DNA of 30,659 bases from Bacteroidales bacterium (GCA_900755985.1 CAAEIL010000177.1:1-30659), one strand, 5' to 3'. Numbered from the stretch's first letter, positions 17,623-25,772 are shown. A program made the numbers and translations. The notes: generated by a model not told the origin, from the sequence alone.

Positions 17623-17642
17623 TTGAAGGAAGGTTTAAACGA

Positions 17643-18203
17643 TTATTGATTTTTTTCAACAAAATTTTCAATTTTTTTCACCGCCAGGTGGTACGAGGTC
17701 TTCAATGCACCCACCGAAGTGCCTAATATTGCAGACATTTCCTCGTATTTCATTTCATCAAAATATTTCATGTTGAACACCAGGCGCTGTTTCTCCGGCA
17801 GCGAAGCCACTGCTTTGCGCAGAAGCTCTTGCGCGGCATTTCCGTCGAAGTATTCGTCGGCCTCAATCATGTTTACGAGGGCTGATTCCTGATCATCGAG
17901 CGACAGGTTGCAACGCTTGCGCTCGCGTGCCAGGAATGACAGGGACTCGTTGATGGCTATCTTATAGAGCCATGTTGACAGTTTGGCATCGCCGCGAAAA
18001 TTTTCGAGCGACGACCACGCTTTTATAAATGTGTTCTGCAACAGGTCGTTGGTGTCGTCATGGTTCTGGACAAGACGTCTGATGGCATGATAAAGAGGTT
18101 CGGAGTACAGCCTGATGACCTCGTTAAAGGCCGCACGGGCTGTCTCGGGCGTCCTCAGTCGCTCGATGAGTCGGATGTCGTCTTTTGAATTGTCTGATGA
18201 CAT
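17643..18203 (-). CDS. ECF-type sigma-70 family RNA polymerase sigma factor
   Basis: A 186-residue protein from the ATG at 18201-18203, the normal length for an ECF sigma factor. The open frame continues to 18392 but would span the promoter. Region 2 is clear: LYSEPLYHAIRRLVQNHDDTNDLLQNTFIKAW, then STWLYKIAINESLSFLARE. Region 4 follows after a short linker: LPEKQRLVFNMKYFDEMKYEEMSAILGTSVGALKTSYHLAVKKI, a helix-turn-helix for -35 recognition. It directs transcription of an alternative regulon, and its partner is the downstream single-pass membrane protein. The gene is transcribed divergently from nuoA. Its promoter at 18234-18241 looks like the housekeeping type, so the sequence gives no sign of autoregulation through a separate motif. 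Confidence 0.93.
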   Translation of the reverse strand: MSSDNSKDDIRLIERLRTPETARAAFNEVIRLYSEPLYHAIRRLVQNHDDTNDLLQNTFIKAWSSLENFRGDAKLSTWLYKIAINESLSFLARERKRCNLSLDDQESALVNMIEADEYFDGNAAQELLRKAVASLPEKQRLVFNMKYFDEMKYEEMSAILGTSVGALKTSYHLAVKKIENFVEKNQ

Positions 18204-18233
18204 AATGCCGGGCTTGCGATGAATATTCGACTG

Positions 18234-18264
18234 CAAAGTTAATGATTTTTTTCGGCGTTTCAAG
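18234..18264 (-). promoter_or_regulatory. Promoter of the ECF sigma / anti-sigma / Spy-like operon
   Basis: On the minus strand, TAACTTTG (18234-18241) matches TAnnTTTG. CTTG (18261-18264), one base off TTTG, lies 19 bases upstream. The leader would be about 25 bases. Confidence 0.68.
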
Positions 18265-18576
18265 AGCTCGCTCAACAATTTTGTCTCATGCGGGCACGGC
18301 TGTCGCATCTCGTCTGTTACATCTGTCGGTAGACACGACACTTTGTCGAAACGGCTTCGGATACACCGGGTCATAAAAAAGCATACCGGCAACTCGGTTA
18401 ATACCGTCGCTGATATATTTAATCGCTCTCTGATTATAATTAATTCTTTGAGTATAATTAATTAATGTGTCATAAAACGAGGTATTAACAAAAGAGTGCT
18501 TGCCTGTGACCTGCATTGGTTAATATAGACAAAAAATTTGCCATGAAAAAAACAACTGATTTTGACAAAAATTCAC

Positions 18577-18584
18577 TACCTTTG
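18577..18584 (+). promoter_or_regulatory. Putative promoter (-7 box) of the nuo-atp transcript
   Basis: TACCTTTG at 18577-18584 is an exact -7 box, but there is no TTTG at 19-20 bases; the nearest, TTTGAC at 18561, is only 12 bases away. A start near 18590 would give a leader of about 72 bases before nuoA. It is the only consensus box I found for the plus-strand cluster. Confidence 0.58.
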
Positions 18585-18586
18585 CA

Positions 18587-18617
18587 GTCAGACTGCGGAG
18601 CGCAGCCTTGTACTGAC
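18587..18617 (+). other. Stem-loop at the 5' end of the nuo-atp leader
   Basis: Nested complementary arms: GTCAG (18587-18591) with CTGAC (18613-18617), and inside them CTGCG (18593-18597) with CGCAG (18601-18605) around a GAG loop. It lies at the predicted transcript start, where a hairpin can protect mRNA from 5' decay. The role is inferred. Confidence 0.5.
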
Positions 18618-18661
18618 CTTAAAAATCCGCTTTAAAGCAGTAAACAATAGCTATTTAGTAT

Positions 18662-19042
18662 ATGATACTTTCAACCATCTTCGGTATTACGGACAACGCG
18701 TTGCTGGCAATTACCGCCGCGCTGACCGGTTTCGGCCTGGTGGCTTTGGCAATGTGGATTGCCGGACTCATCTCACCACGGTCGTTCAATCCTCAGAAGG
18801 GCGAGCCCTACGAATGTGGTATTCCCACACGCGGCGAATCTATGTCACAGTTCAAAGTGGGTTATTACCTGTTCGCTATCATGTTTCTGATGTTCGACGT
18901 CGAAACCGTATTTCTTTTCCCCTGGGCCGTCAACATGCGCGAGTTCATGACAGACGGTCTTCTCGCCGTAGGCATCTTTTTTGCAATTTTAGTGCTGGGC
19001 CTCGTATATGCCTGGCGGAAAGGAGCTCTTGAATGGAAGTGA
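18662..19042 (+). CDS. nuoA: NADH-quinone oxidoreductase subunit A
   Basis: A 126-residue membrane subunit of complex I with three transmembrane helices (about 11-37, 66-90 and 97-118). The conserved loop EPYECGIPTRGESMSQF (about 49-65) includes the Cys that is exposed in the quinone-site loop of NuoA/ND3. The MFDVETVFLFPWAV stretch (about 76-89) is diagnostic. It works with NuoH, NuoB and NuoD around the quinone channel. It is the first gene of the nuo-atp cluster, about 72 bases after the predicted start of transcription, and its end overlaps nuoB by ten bases. Confidence 0.95.
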   Translation: MILSTIFGITDNALLAITAALTGFGLVALAMWIAGLISPRSFNPQKGEPYECGIPTRGESMSQFKVGYYLFAIMFLMFDVETVFLFPWAVNMREFMTDGLLAVGIFFAILVLGLVYAWRKGALEWK

Positions 19043-19632
19043 CAACCAAGTCCATGCCCTACGACGCATGGAAAGACAACGAATATATCGAAAAACTTGT
19101 CGACGAACTGCGCGCCAACGGCACCAATGTCATTGTCGGCACTTTTGACAAACTCATAAACTGGGGCCGTTCCAACTCAATATGGCCCTTGACTTTTGCC
19201 ACAAGCTGCTGCGGTATCGAATTTGTATCGCTGGGTGCGGCACGCTTTGACATGGCACGCTTCGGCTGGGAAGTAGCCCGTTCGTCGCCACGTCAGGCCG
19301 ACTTCATGATGGTCGCCGGCACCATTGTCAACCGTATGGTGCCTGTTTTCCGCCGCCTGTACGATCAGCTTGCCGAGCCTAAGTACGTTATCGCCTGCGG
19401 TTCGTGCGCCATCTCCGGAGGCCCCTTCCGCAAAAGCTATCACGTGGCCAAAGGCATCGAGGACATCGTCCCCGTCGACGTCTTTGTTCCCGGATGCCCA
19501 CCGCGTCCCGAGGCTATGATTTACGGCATAATGCAGCTTTCGCGCAAAATAAAGGTCGAACGTTTCTTCGGAGGCGTCAACCGTCAGGAAAAACGTCAGG
19601 AGTTCGAAGTCCTCGGCCACGATAAAGACTGA
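19033..19632 (+). CDS. nuoB: NADH-quinone oxidoreductase subunit B (N2 cluster)
   Basis: A 199-residue peripheral subunit that carries the terminal [4Fe-4S] cluster N2, which passes electrons to quinone. The four ligands are visible: tandem Cys59-Cys60 in TSCCGIEF, Cys125 in ACGSCA and Cys155 in VPGCPPRPE. RFDMARFGWE and the SPRQADFMMVAGT segment are typical. The start used here overlaps nuoA by ten bases; Met8 is a less likely alternative. The C-terminal ~25 residues (NRQEKRQEFEVLGHDKD) are charged and variable. A 96-base gap separates it from nuoCD. Confidence 0.96.
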   Translation: MEVTTKSMPYDAWKDNEYIEKLVDELRANGTNVIVGTFDKLINWGRSNSIWPLTFATSCCGIEFVSLGAARFDMARFGWEVARSSPRQADFMMVAGTIVNRMVPVFRRLYDQLAEPKYVIACGSCAISGGPFRKSYHVAKGIEDIVPVDVFVPGCPPRPEAMIYGIMQLSRKIKVERFFGGVNRQEKRQEFEVLGHDKD

Positions 19633-19728
19633 CCCCGCGCCAAGACACAAAGCCGCCCATTCGACTAACACAGCTTCAGGCTGTCTTTTATCACCTATCA
19701 GCAAACCGATAAACAGCATATCACAGCA

Positions 19729-21348
19729 ATGCAAGACAAAATTGCCAAACTGTTTCCCCAAACAAGTTTCGAGACCACAGCCGACGGCATGATGACAATA
19801 ACATGCCCCGACGCACAGTGGCACGAACTGGCCAAGACACTGCGAGACCATTTCGGCATGGACTATCTGATAACCATCGCCGGCATGGACTGGACTACCG
19901 AGCTCGGCTGTCTGTATTATATGGAATCGACCGCCGATGACACACGAATCTGCGTTAAAGTCGCCACCCCAGAGCGCGAACAACCCATGCTCCACTCTGT
20001 CGCCGACCTTTGGGCCATCGCCGGAATATACGAACGCGAAGTCTACGACTACTTCGGCATCATATTCATCGGCAACCCCGACATGCGCCGTCTCTTCCTC
20101 AACATCGACTGGAAAGGCTATCCACTGCGCAAAGATTATGACCTGTCGCCCGAAAACAACCCCATCTCGACTGAAAACGAACGCCAGAGCGACTTCACAG
20201 ACACCTGGGTCGAAAATCCCGACGGCACCGTCGAGAAAAAACAGGTACGAATATTCCAGCCCGAAGATTTCGTCGTCAACATAGGTCCTCAGCACCCGGC
20301 CACACACGGCGTTCTACGCTTCCGTACTGCCGTCGAAGGCGAGACCGTCAAAAAAATAGATGTCTACATGGGATACATCCATCGTGGCATTGAAAAGCTG
20401 TGCGAATCGCTGACTTATACACAGACGCTTCCCTTCATGGACCGAATGGACTACTTCTCGGCTCAGAACTACCACCATGGTCTGTGCATGCTCTATGAGA
20501 AAGCCGCCGGCATCGAAGTTCCGCGCCGCGCTCAGGTGATTCGCGTTATGATGGACGAACTGTCGCGTATCGCCTCACATTGTCTCTTCATCGGCACTTA
20601 TTGTATGGACCTCGGCGCCACAACCATGCTCTTCTATACACTGCGCGTTCGCGAGCAGATTCTCGACATTATGGAGAAAACCTGCGGTGCGCGCATGACC
20701 TTCAACTACGATTGCATAGGCGGCGTCATGCAGGACCTCCACCCCGACTTTGCCGACGACGTCAAAGCACTCATCGACGTCATGCCCCGCAATATCAAAG
20801 AATACAACAAACTGTTCACCGGCAACGTCATCGCCAAGAACCGTCTTGAAGGCATCGGCGTCCTCACCAACGAAGACGCGCGTTCATGGGCCATTACCGG
20901 TCCGTCGGGACGCGCTTCGGGATGGTCGTGCGACGTACGCAAACACTTCCCGTACAGCATTTATCCCGAGCTCGACTTCGACGAGATTATCCGTCACGAA
21001 GGCGACTCGATGGCTCGCTTCAAGGTTCGCATGTCCGAGATGGAGCAGTCGGTACGCATACTCAAGCAACTTGTCGACAACATACCCGAAGGCGAATACT
21101 GCGCCAAAGTGCCCAAGGTACTCAAAATACCGGCAGGGCGCTACTTCTCCATGGTCGAAGGATGCCGCGGCGTCCTTGGCATGGTTCTCGAAAGCGACGG
21201 CTCGACAAAGCCCGTACGTCTCAAGCTTGCCCCACCCTGCCTCAACCTCGCGGCCGTCGTCGACCACCTGACCAGAGGCGAGAAAATCGCCGACCTCATT
21301 ACGATCGGCGGCTCGCTCGACTATATCGTCCCTGACATGGACCGCTGA
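19729..21348 (+). CDS. nuoCD: NADH-quinone oxidoreductase fused subunit C/D
   Basis: A 539-residue natural fusion. Residues about 1-150 are NuoC (30-kDa subunit), with AIAGIYEREVYDYFGIIFIGNPDMRRLFL followed by GYPLRKDYDL. Residues about 170-539 are NuoD (49-kDa subunit), with NIGPQHPATHGVLRF, YMGYIHRGIEKL, RMDYFSAQNYHHG and the C-terminal LDYIVPDMDR. NuoD forms the quinone-binding pocket with NuoB, and its conserved His residues in PQHPATHG lie at the quinone headgroup site. The fusion is usual in Bacteroidota. No nuoE, nuoF or nuoG follows: the next gene, 102 bases on, is nuoH, so the peripheral arm lacks the NADH-oxidising module at this locus. Confidence 0.96.
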   Translation: MQDKIAKLFPQTSFETTADGMMTITCPDAQWHELAKTLRDHFGMDYLITIAGMDWTTELGCLYYMESTADDTRICVKVATPEREQPMLHSVADLWAIAGIYEREVYDYFGIIFIGNPDMRRLFLNIDWKGYPLRKDYDLSPENNPISTENERQSDFTDTWVENPDGTVEKKQVRIFQPEDFVVNIGPQHPATHGVLRFRTAVEGETVKKIDVYMGYIHRGIEKLCESLTYTQTLPFMDRMDYFSAQNYHHGLCMLYEKAAGIEVPRRAQVIRVMMDELSRIASHCLFIGTYCMDLGATTMLFYTLRVREQILDIMEKTCGARMTFNYDCIGGVMQDLHPDFADDVKALIDVMPRNIKEYNKLFTGNVIAKNRLEGIGVLTNEDARSWAITGPSGRASGWSCDVRKHFPYSIYPELDFDEIIRHEGDSMARFKVRMSEMEQSVRILKQLVDNIPEGEYCAKVPKVLKIPAGRYFSMVEGCRGVLGMVLESDGSTKPVRLKLAPPCLNLAAVVDHLTRGEKIADLITIGGSLDYIVPDMDR

Positions 21349-21450
21349 TAAAAACCCAACCTCTTCTCCCCAAAAGGTAACGCGCAAAAAAACAAGGACT
21401 CAGGCTAATACCGCCACAGTCCGCCCCAATAAGACAACAAGCAATCAATT

Positions 21451-22542
21451 ATGGAACAAGATTTCGATTTTGCAGTCATCACCCAATGGATACATGATTT
21501 CCTGGCAACGACCCTCGGATGTCCCCAATGGCTGACAGTCACCATAGAATGTGTAGCAATCGGCGTCGCACTGCTGCTGCTGTACGCACTCCTGGCGCTG
21601 TTCTACATCCTATACGAGCGCAAACTCTGCGCATGGGTACAATGCCGCCTCGGCCCCAACCGCGTAGGCCCCTGGGGTCTGCTGCAGTCGTTCGCCGACA
21701 TGTTCAAGATTCTCATCAAAGAGCTTATCGAACTTAAAAACATCGACAAATTCCTCTTTGCGCTGGCACCCTATCTGGTCATCATAGCCTCGATGCTCGC
21801 CTTTGCCACGCTGCCATGGGGTCGCGGACTGCAACTGATTGACTTCAACATAGGCATATTCTTCCTCATCGCCGTTTCGTCGATAGGCGTCCTTGGCATC
21901 CTGCTCGCCGGTTGGTCGTCCAACAACAAGTTCACTCTCATCGGCGCACTCCGCTCGGGAGCACAAATGGTCAGCTACGAACTGTCCATCGGACTGTCTG
22001 TACTTACCATGGTAGTCCTTGCAGGCACCATGTCGATAACAGGCATCGTCGAAGAACAGTCACGCATGTGGTTCATCTGCTCGGGACATGTCTCGTCCAT
22101 CATCGCCTTTATCATATACATGATAGCGGGCACCGCCGAGACCAACCGCGGGCCGTTCGACCTTCCCGAAGCCGAGAGCGAGCTTACCGCAGGATACCAC
22201 ACCGAATATTCGGGCATACACTTCGGTTTCTTCTACCTGGCCGAATACCTCAACCTCTTCATCATCGCCGGTACAGCCACACTGTTATTCTTCGGCGGCT
22301 GGCTGCCACTGAACATACCCGGCTGGGATTCGTTCAACCATATCATGAACTACATTCCCTCGGTAGTATGGTTCCTGGGCAAAGCCATCGTCCTATCAGC
22401 CATAATCATCTGGTTCAAATGGACATTCCCCCGTCTGCGTATCGACCAGATGCTTTCACTCGAATGGAAATACCTCCTGCCTTTCGGTCTGTTCAACCTG
22501 GCCCTGATGGCCTGCATCGTAGCCTTCAACTGGCAAATCTGA
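21451..22542 (+). CDS. nuoH: NADH-quinone oxidoreductase subunit H
   Basis: A 363-residue membrane subunit with eight or nine helices that forms the membrane side of the quinone channel (ND1). Diagnostic segments are YERKLCAWVQCRLGPNRVGP (about 52-71), NRGPFDLPEAESELTAGYHT (about 233-252) with its acidic residues, and the late WFKWTFPRLRIDQML. It normally precedes nuoI, but here the next gene is atpD, 123 bases downstream. That gap contains neither a TAnnTTTG box nor a convincing terminator, so transcription is likely to continue into the ATP synthase genes. Confidence 0.96.
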   Translation: MEQDFDFAVITQWIHDFLATTLGCPQWLTVTIECVAIGVALLLLYALLALFYILYERKLCAWVQCRLGPNRVGPWGLLQSFADMFKILIKELIELKNIDKFLFALAPYLVIIASMLAFATLPWGRGLQLIDFNIGIFFLIAVSSIGVLGILLAGWSSNNKFTLIGALRSGAQMVSYELSIGLSVLTMVVLAGTMSITGIVEEQSRMWFICSGHVSSIIAFIIYMIAGTAETNRGPFDLPEAESELTAGYHTEYSGIHFGFFYLAEYLNLFIIAGTATLLFFGGWLPLNIPGWDSFNHIMNYIPSVVWFLGKAIVLSAIIIWFKWTFPRLRIDQMLSLEWKYLLPFGLFNLALMACIVAFNWQI

Positions 22543-22665
22543 CATTCACGACACAACACGACCAAGCAAAAAATCTGCCGCAGACCTTCAACAATCAGTC
22601 CCAGAAAGCAGTTATTTAATTCAGCAAAACAATATCAACCCCCAAATACCAAACCATACGTAGAA

Positions 22666-24168
22666 ATGAGTCAGCAAACCGGAAAAATATCCCAGGTAAT
22701 CGGCCCCGTAGTCGACGTAGTCTTCGAAGGTGACCAGACCCTGATTCCGCCAATCTACAACGCACTGAGCATTGCCCGTACCGACGGCTCGCAGCTCATA
22801 CTCGAAGTCGAGCAGCACATCGGCGAAGACACCGTGCGCTGCGTCGCCATGGAAAGCACCGACGGCCTGCAGCGCGGCATGACCGCCACCGACCTCGGAC
22901 GTCCCATCGCCGTACCCACCGGCGATCAGGTCAAAGGCCGTCTGCTCAACGTCATCGGCAACGCCATCGACAACCTTCCCGCACTCAACCGCGACAAACT
23001 GCGCTCGATACACCAGCCTGCTCCCGAATTCGACGACCTGACCATCTCTACCGAAATCCTCTCGACAGGCATCAAGGTCATCGACTTGCTCGAGCCCTAC
23101 TCGAAAGGTGGCAAAATCGGACTCTTCGGCGGCGCCGGTGTAGGCAAGACCGTGCTCATCATGGAGCTTATCAACAACATTGCTAAAGGTCACGACGGCT
23201 TCTCGGTGTTCACCGGCGTCGGCGAACGCACCCGCGAAGGCAATGACCTGCTCCGCGAAATGATTGAGAGCGGCGTCATGAAATACGGCGACAAATTCAA
23301 AGAGGGCCTCGAAAAAGGCCAGTGGAACCTTCAGGACGTAGACATGGACCACCTCAAAGATTCGCAGGCAACACTTGTCTTCGGCCAGATGAACGAGCCG
23401 CCGGGCGCACGTCTGCGTGTCGCCCTGTCAGGTCTTACCGTCGCCGAGCAGTTCCGCGACCAAGGCGCAGGCGGCAAAGACGTTCTGCTGTTCATCGACA
23501 ACATCTTCCGTTTCACCCAGGCCGGTTCGGAAGTCTCGGCACTTCTGGGCCGTATGCCCTCGGCCGTAGGCTATCAGCCCACACTGGCCTCCGAGATGGG
23601 AACTCTGCAAGAGCGCATCACCTCGACCAAAAACGGCTCCATCACCTCGGTACAAGCTATATATGTACCCGCCGACGACCTTACCGACCCCGCTCCCGCA
23701 ACCACATTCTCGTTCCTGGACGCAACGACGGTGCTTTCACGTAAAATCGCCGAACTTGGCATCTACCCTGCCGTCGACCCCCTTGAATCAACATCGCGTA
23801 TCCTCGACCCCAACATCATCGGCGAGGAGCACTACAATACGGCACAGGCCGTCAAGCAACTTCTGCAGAAATACAATGAACTGCAGGATATCATTGCCAT
23901 CCTTGGCGTTGACGAACTTTCGGACGAAGACAAACTCGTCGTGGCACGTGCACGCCGTGCACAGCGCTTCCTCTCTCAGCCTTTCCACGTGGCCGAACAG
24001 TTCACCGGTCTGCCCGGCGTCCTTGTTCCGCTCAGCGAGACAATCCGCGGCTTCAAGATGATACTCTCGGGCGAAATGGACCAGTACCCCGAACAGGCAT
24101 TCCTCAATGTCGGCACCATCGACGAGGCTATCGAAAAAGGCAAGAAACTTCTGGCCGAAGTCAAATAA
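22666..24168 (+). CDS. atpD: F1 ATP synthase subunit beta
   Basis: A 500-residue catalytic subunit of the F1 head. The Walker A motif GGAGVGKT is at residues 155-162 (Lys161). GVGERTREGNDLL holds the catalytic Glu and Arg, the Walker B stretch is LLFIDNIFRFTQ, and the ATP-sealing segment VPADDLTDPAPATTFSFLDA follows. It opens with the N-terminal beta-barrel (GKISQVIGPVVDVVFEG). The length is slightly above the usual 460-480 because of short insertions. It leads the ATP synthase block, lying 123 bases after nuoH and 18 bases before atpC. The beta-epsilon-first order is the usual Bacteroidota arrangement. Confidence 0.98.
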   Translation: MSQQTGKISQVIGPVVDVVFEGDQTLIPPIYNALSIARTDGSQLILEVEQHIGEDTVRCVAMESTDGLQRGMTATDLGRPIAVPTGDQVKGRLLNVIGNAIDNLPALNRDKLRSIHQPAPEFDDLTISTEILSTGIKVIDLLEPYSKGGKIGLFGGAGVGKTVLIMELINNIAKGHDGFSVFTGVGERTREGNDLLREMIESGVMKYGDKFKEGLEKGQWNLQDVDMDHLKDSQATLVFGQMNEPPGARLRVALSGLTVAEQFRDQGAGGKDVLLFIDNIFRFTQAGSEVSALLGRMPSAVGYQPTLASEMGTLQERITSTKNGSITSVQAIYVPADDLTDPAPATTFSFLDATTVLSRKIAELGIYPAVDPLESTSRILDPNIIGEEHYNTAQAVKQLLQKYNELQDIIAILGVDELSDEDKLVVARARRAQRFLSQPFHVAEQFTGLPGVLVPLSETIRGFKMILSGEMDQYPEQAFLNVGTIDEAIEKGKKLLAEVK

Positions 24169-24186
24169 TAAATAAACAGGCACGAC

Positions 24187-24420
24187 ATGCAACTCAAAAT
24201 CATCTCGACAACCGAAGTCATCTACGAAGGCACAGCCGAAGCCGTGACACTGCCCGGAGCCAACGGCAGTTTCACCGTGCTTCAGAATCACGCCTCGTTG
24301 ATTTCGACACTCGTCCCGGGCAAAATCGTTTATCGCGGGCCTCAGGGCGAAGGCTCGTACGAAGTCAAAGGCGGCATCGTCGACGTAGACTCGAACGTAG
24401 TGTCCGTCTGCACCTACTGA
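24187..24420 (+). CDS. atpC: F1 ATP synthase subunit epsilon, short form
   Basis: A 77-residue protein consisting only of the N-terminal beta-sandwich domain (LKIISTTEVIYEGTAEAVTLPGANGSFTVLQNHASLISTL, then the VKGGIVDVDSNVVSVCTY end strand). The C-terminal helical hairpin that in longer homologues (about 130-140 residues) inhibits ATP hydrolysis is absent. There is no frameshift, since the stop follows a natural terminal strand, and short forms are known in Bacteroidota. It links gamma to the c-ring. Regulation of hydrolysis must therefore use another means. A 209-base gap to atpB follows. Confidence 0.93.
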   Translation: MQLKIISTTEVIYEGTAEAVTLPGANGSFTVLQNHASLISTLVPGKIVYRGPQGEGSYEVKGGIVDVDSNVVSVCTY

Positions 24421-24629
24421 CCTCAGGCGCCGTCACTGCATCGGCTCCTAAACCATCACTGCCACAGCGCACTCCGTCACAAGACGGCTTCCGCTGACAA
24501 AGACAGTCAGACGTGTACAGGTATCGGCCCCGATGCCGAACCACTCTTCTCTAACGGGCGCTATCGCCCAAAGGCCTCAAAGCCAACTCAAACATACCAA
24601 CAACCCAACGATAACACCATTTCAGCGAA
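24421..24629 (+). other. Non-coding spacer between atpC and atpB
   Basis: The 209-base gap has no convincing gene; I looked for the small accessory gene often found at this position in Bacteroides-type atp clusters and found none. It holds a small hairpin, GGGCG/CGCCC with a CTAT loop (24556-24569), and no TAnnTTTG box. Confidence 0.5.
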
Positions 24630-25772
24630 ATGAACCGATTGATAAGATGTCTCATCCTGGCCTTCACGGCAATGCTCGCGGCACTCCCCGCAAGCGCCGC
24701 CGAGTCTCACGACAGCGCCTCGGAAGAGAAGATGAACCCCAAAGAAATCATCTTCGAACACCTTGGCGACGGATACGGCTGGGAAGCGCCCTTCTCGCAC
24801 CACACACGCATACCACTGCCCGTCATCGTCAAAGCCTCAGACGGCTGGCACGTCTTCTCTTCGGCCAAACTCGCGGCCGGAGACGTCTACCGCGACGGCA
24901 ATGCGACTTTCCGTCTCGCTCCCAAAGACAGCCCATACAAAGGCAAAGTTGTCGAAATTATCAACGGCAAGGAAATCAAGCCTTTCGACATCTCTATTAC
25001 CAAAAATGTCTGCGCTGTGCTTATCTGCATCATCATCGTTTTAGGAATGATGTTCTGGCTCAAGTCGTGGCACACACGCCACCCGTACAAAGCCCCGCGC
25101 AAAGGTCTCGGAGCTATCGAGGCGCTGCTCGTATTCATCTATGACAGCGTGGTCAAATCCACTCTCGGCGACAAAGCTCGCAAATTCGCACCTTACTTGC
25201 TTACGGTATTCTTCTTTATCTTTGTGATGAACCTTACGGGCCTCGTCGTCATATTCCCCGGCGGTGCCAACCTCACCGGCAACATCGCCGTAACCATGGT
25301 TCTGGCCATAATCACCTTCCTGGTTACCAACATCTTTGCCGGTAAACATTACTGGAAAGAAATCTTTTGGCCCGACGTACCATTGTGGCTCAAATTTCCC
25401 ATCCCCATCATGCCGCTTATTGAAGTATTCGGCATGTTTACCAAACCGGCGGCACTGACAGTGCGTCTGTTCGCCAACATGATGGGCGGCCACATGATAG
25501 TCATAGTACTTACACTGCTCATCTTCATCTTCGCCGCCGTCAATCCCGTAGCCGGCGGAGCGACAACAGTGATCTCGGTACTCTTCTCCGTATTCATGCT
25601 CCTTATCGACGTTCTGGTATCATTCATCCAGGCATACGTCTTCACTATGCTCTCGACCATCTTCATCTCTCTGGCTCAGAACCACGAAGAGCATAAAAAA
25701 GAAGAACATAAATCAGAAGAAGCCGCCGACACATCAGCCGGAGGGCCCCTGACTCCCGCACCCGCAAAATAA
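24630..25772 (+). CDS. atpB: Fo ATP synthase subunit a
   Basis: A 380-residue membrane subunit that forms the proton half-channels next to the c-ring. The N-terminus is an extension with a signal-peptide-like start (MNRLIRCLILAFTAMLAALPASAAES) and a ~100-residue soluble segment before the first channel helix (about 128-148), as in other Bacteroidota a subunits. The essential Arg is Arg279 in KPAALTVRLFANMMGGHM. SFIQAYVFTMLSTIFISLA (about 331-349) is the conserved last helix. The tail is His/Lys/Glu-rich and then Pro-rich (HEEHKKEEHKSEEA). It lies 56 bases before atpE. Confidence 0.96.
   Translation: MNRLIRCLILAFTAMLAALPASAAESHDSASEEKMNPKEIIFEHLGDGYGWEAPFSHHTRIPLPVIVKASDGWHVFSSAKLAAGDVYRDGNATFRLAPKDSPYKGKVVEIINGKEIKPFDISITKNVCAVLICIIIVLGMMFWLKSWHTRHPYKAPRKGLGAIEALLVFIYDSVVKSTLGDKARKFAPYLLTVFFFIFVMNLTGLVVIFPGGANLTGNIAVTMVLAIITFLVTNIFAGKHYWKEIFWPDVPLWLKFPIPIMPLIEVFGMFTKPAALTVRLFANMMGGHMIVIVLTLLIFIFAAVNPVAGGATTVISVLFSVFMLLIDVLVSFIQAYVFTMLSTIFISLAQNHEEHKKEEHKSEEAADTSAGGPLTPAPAK

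Larger units (their letters stand above)
18204..18661. other. Divergent intergenic region between the ECF sigma gene and nuoA
   Basis: The 458 bases hold a sigma-gene promoter (18234-18264), a nuo promoter box (18577-18584) and a leader hairpin (18587-18617). The stretch at about 18430-18470 is AT-rich, with two copies of TATAATTAATT (about 18435 and 18453) flanking CTTTGAG. Possible reading frames here lack coding character, and I see no tRNA or recognisable small RNA. Confidence 0.6.

Noticed and set aside
18286..18516. 76-codon minus-strand frame in the sigma-nuoA intergenic region
   Set aside because: It has no ribosome-binding site, promoter or protein-like pattern, and it overlaps AT-rich repeats.
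19177..20307. Long minus-strand open frame (376 codons) opposite nuoB and nuoCD
   Set aside because: It crosses the boundary of two certain genes and has no recognisable protein features. It is a shadow of coding bias.
24533..25144. Arg/His-rich frame overlapping the start of atpB
   Set aside because: It overlaps atpB in another frame for most of its length, and the composition (runs of Arg, Thr, His) is typical of a shifted frame. It is not the missing small atp accessory gene.
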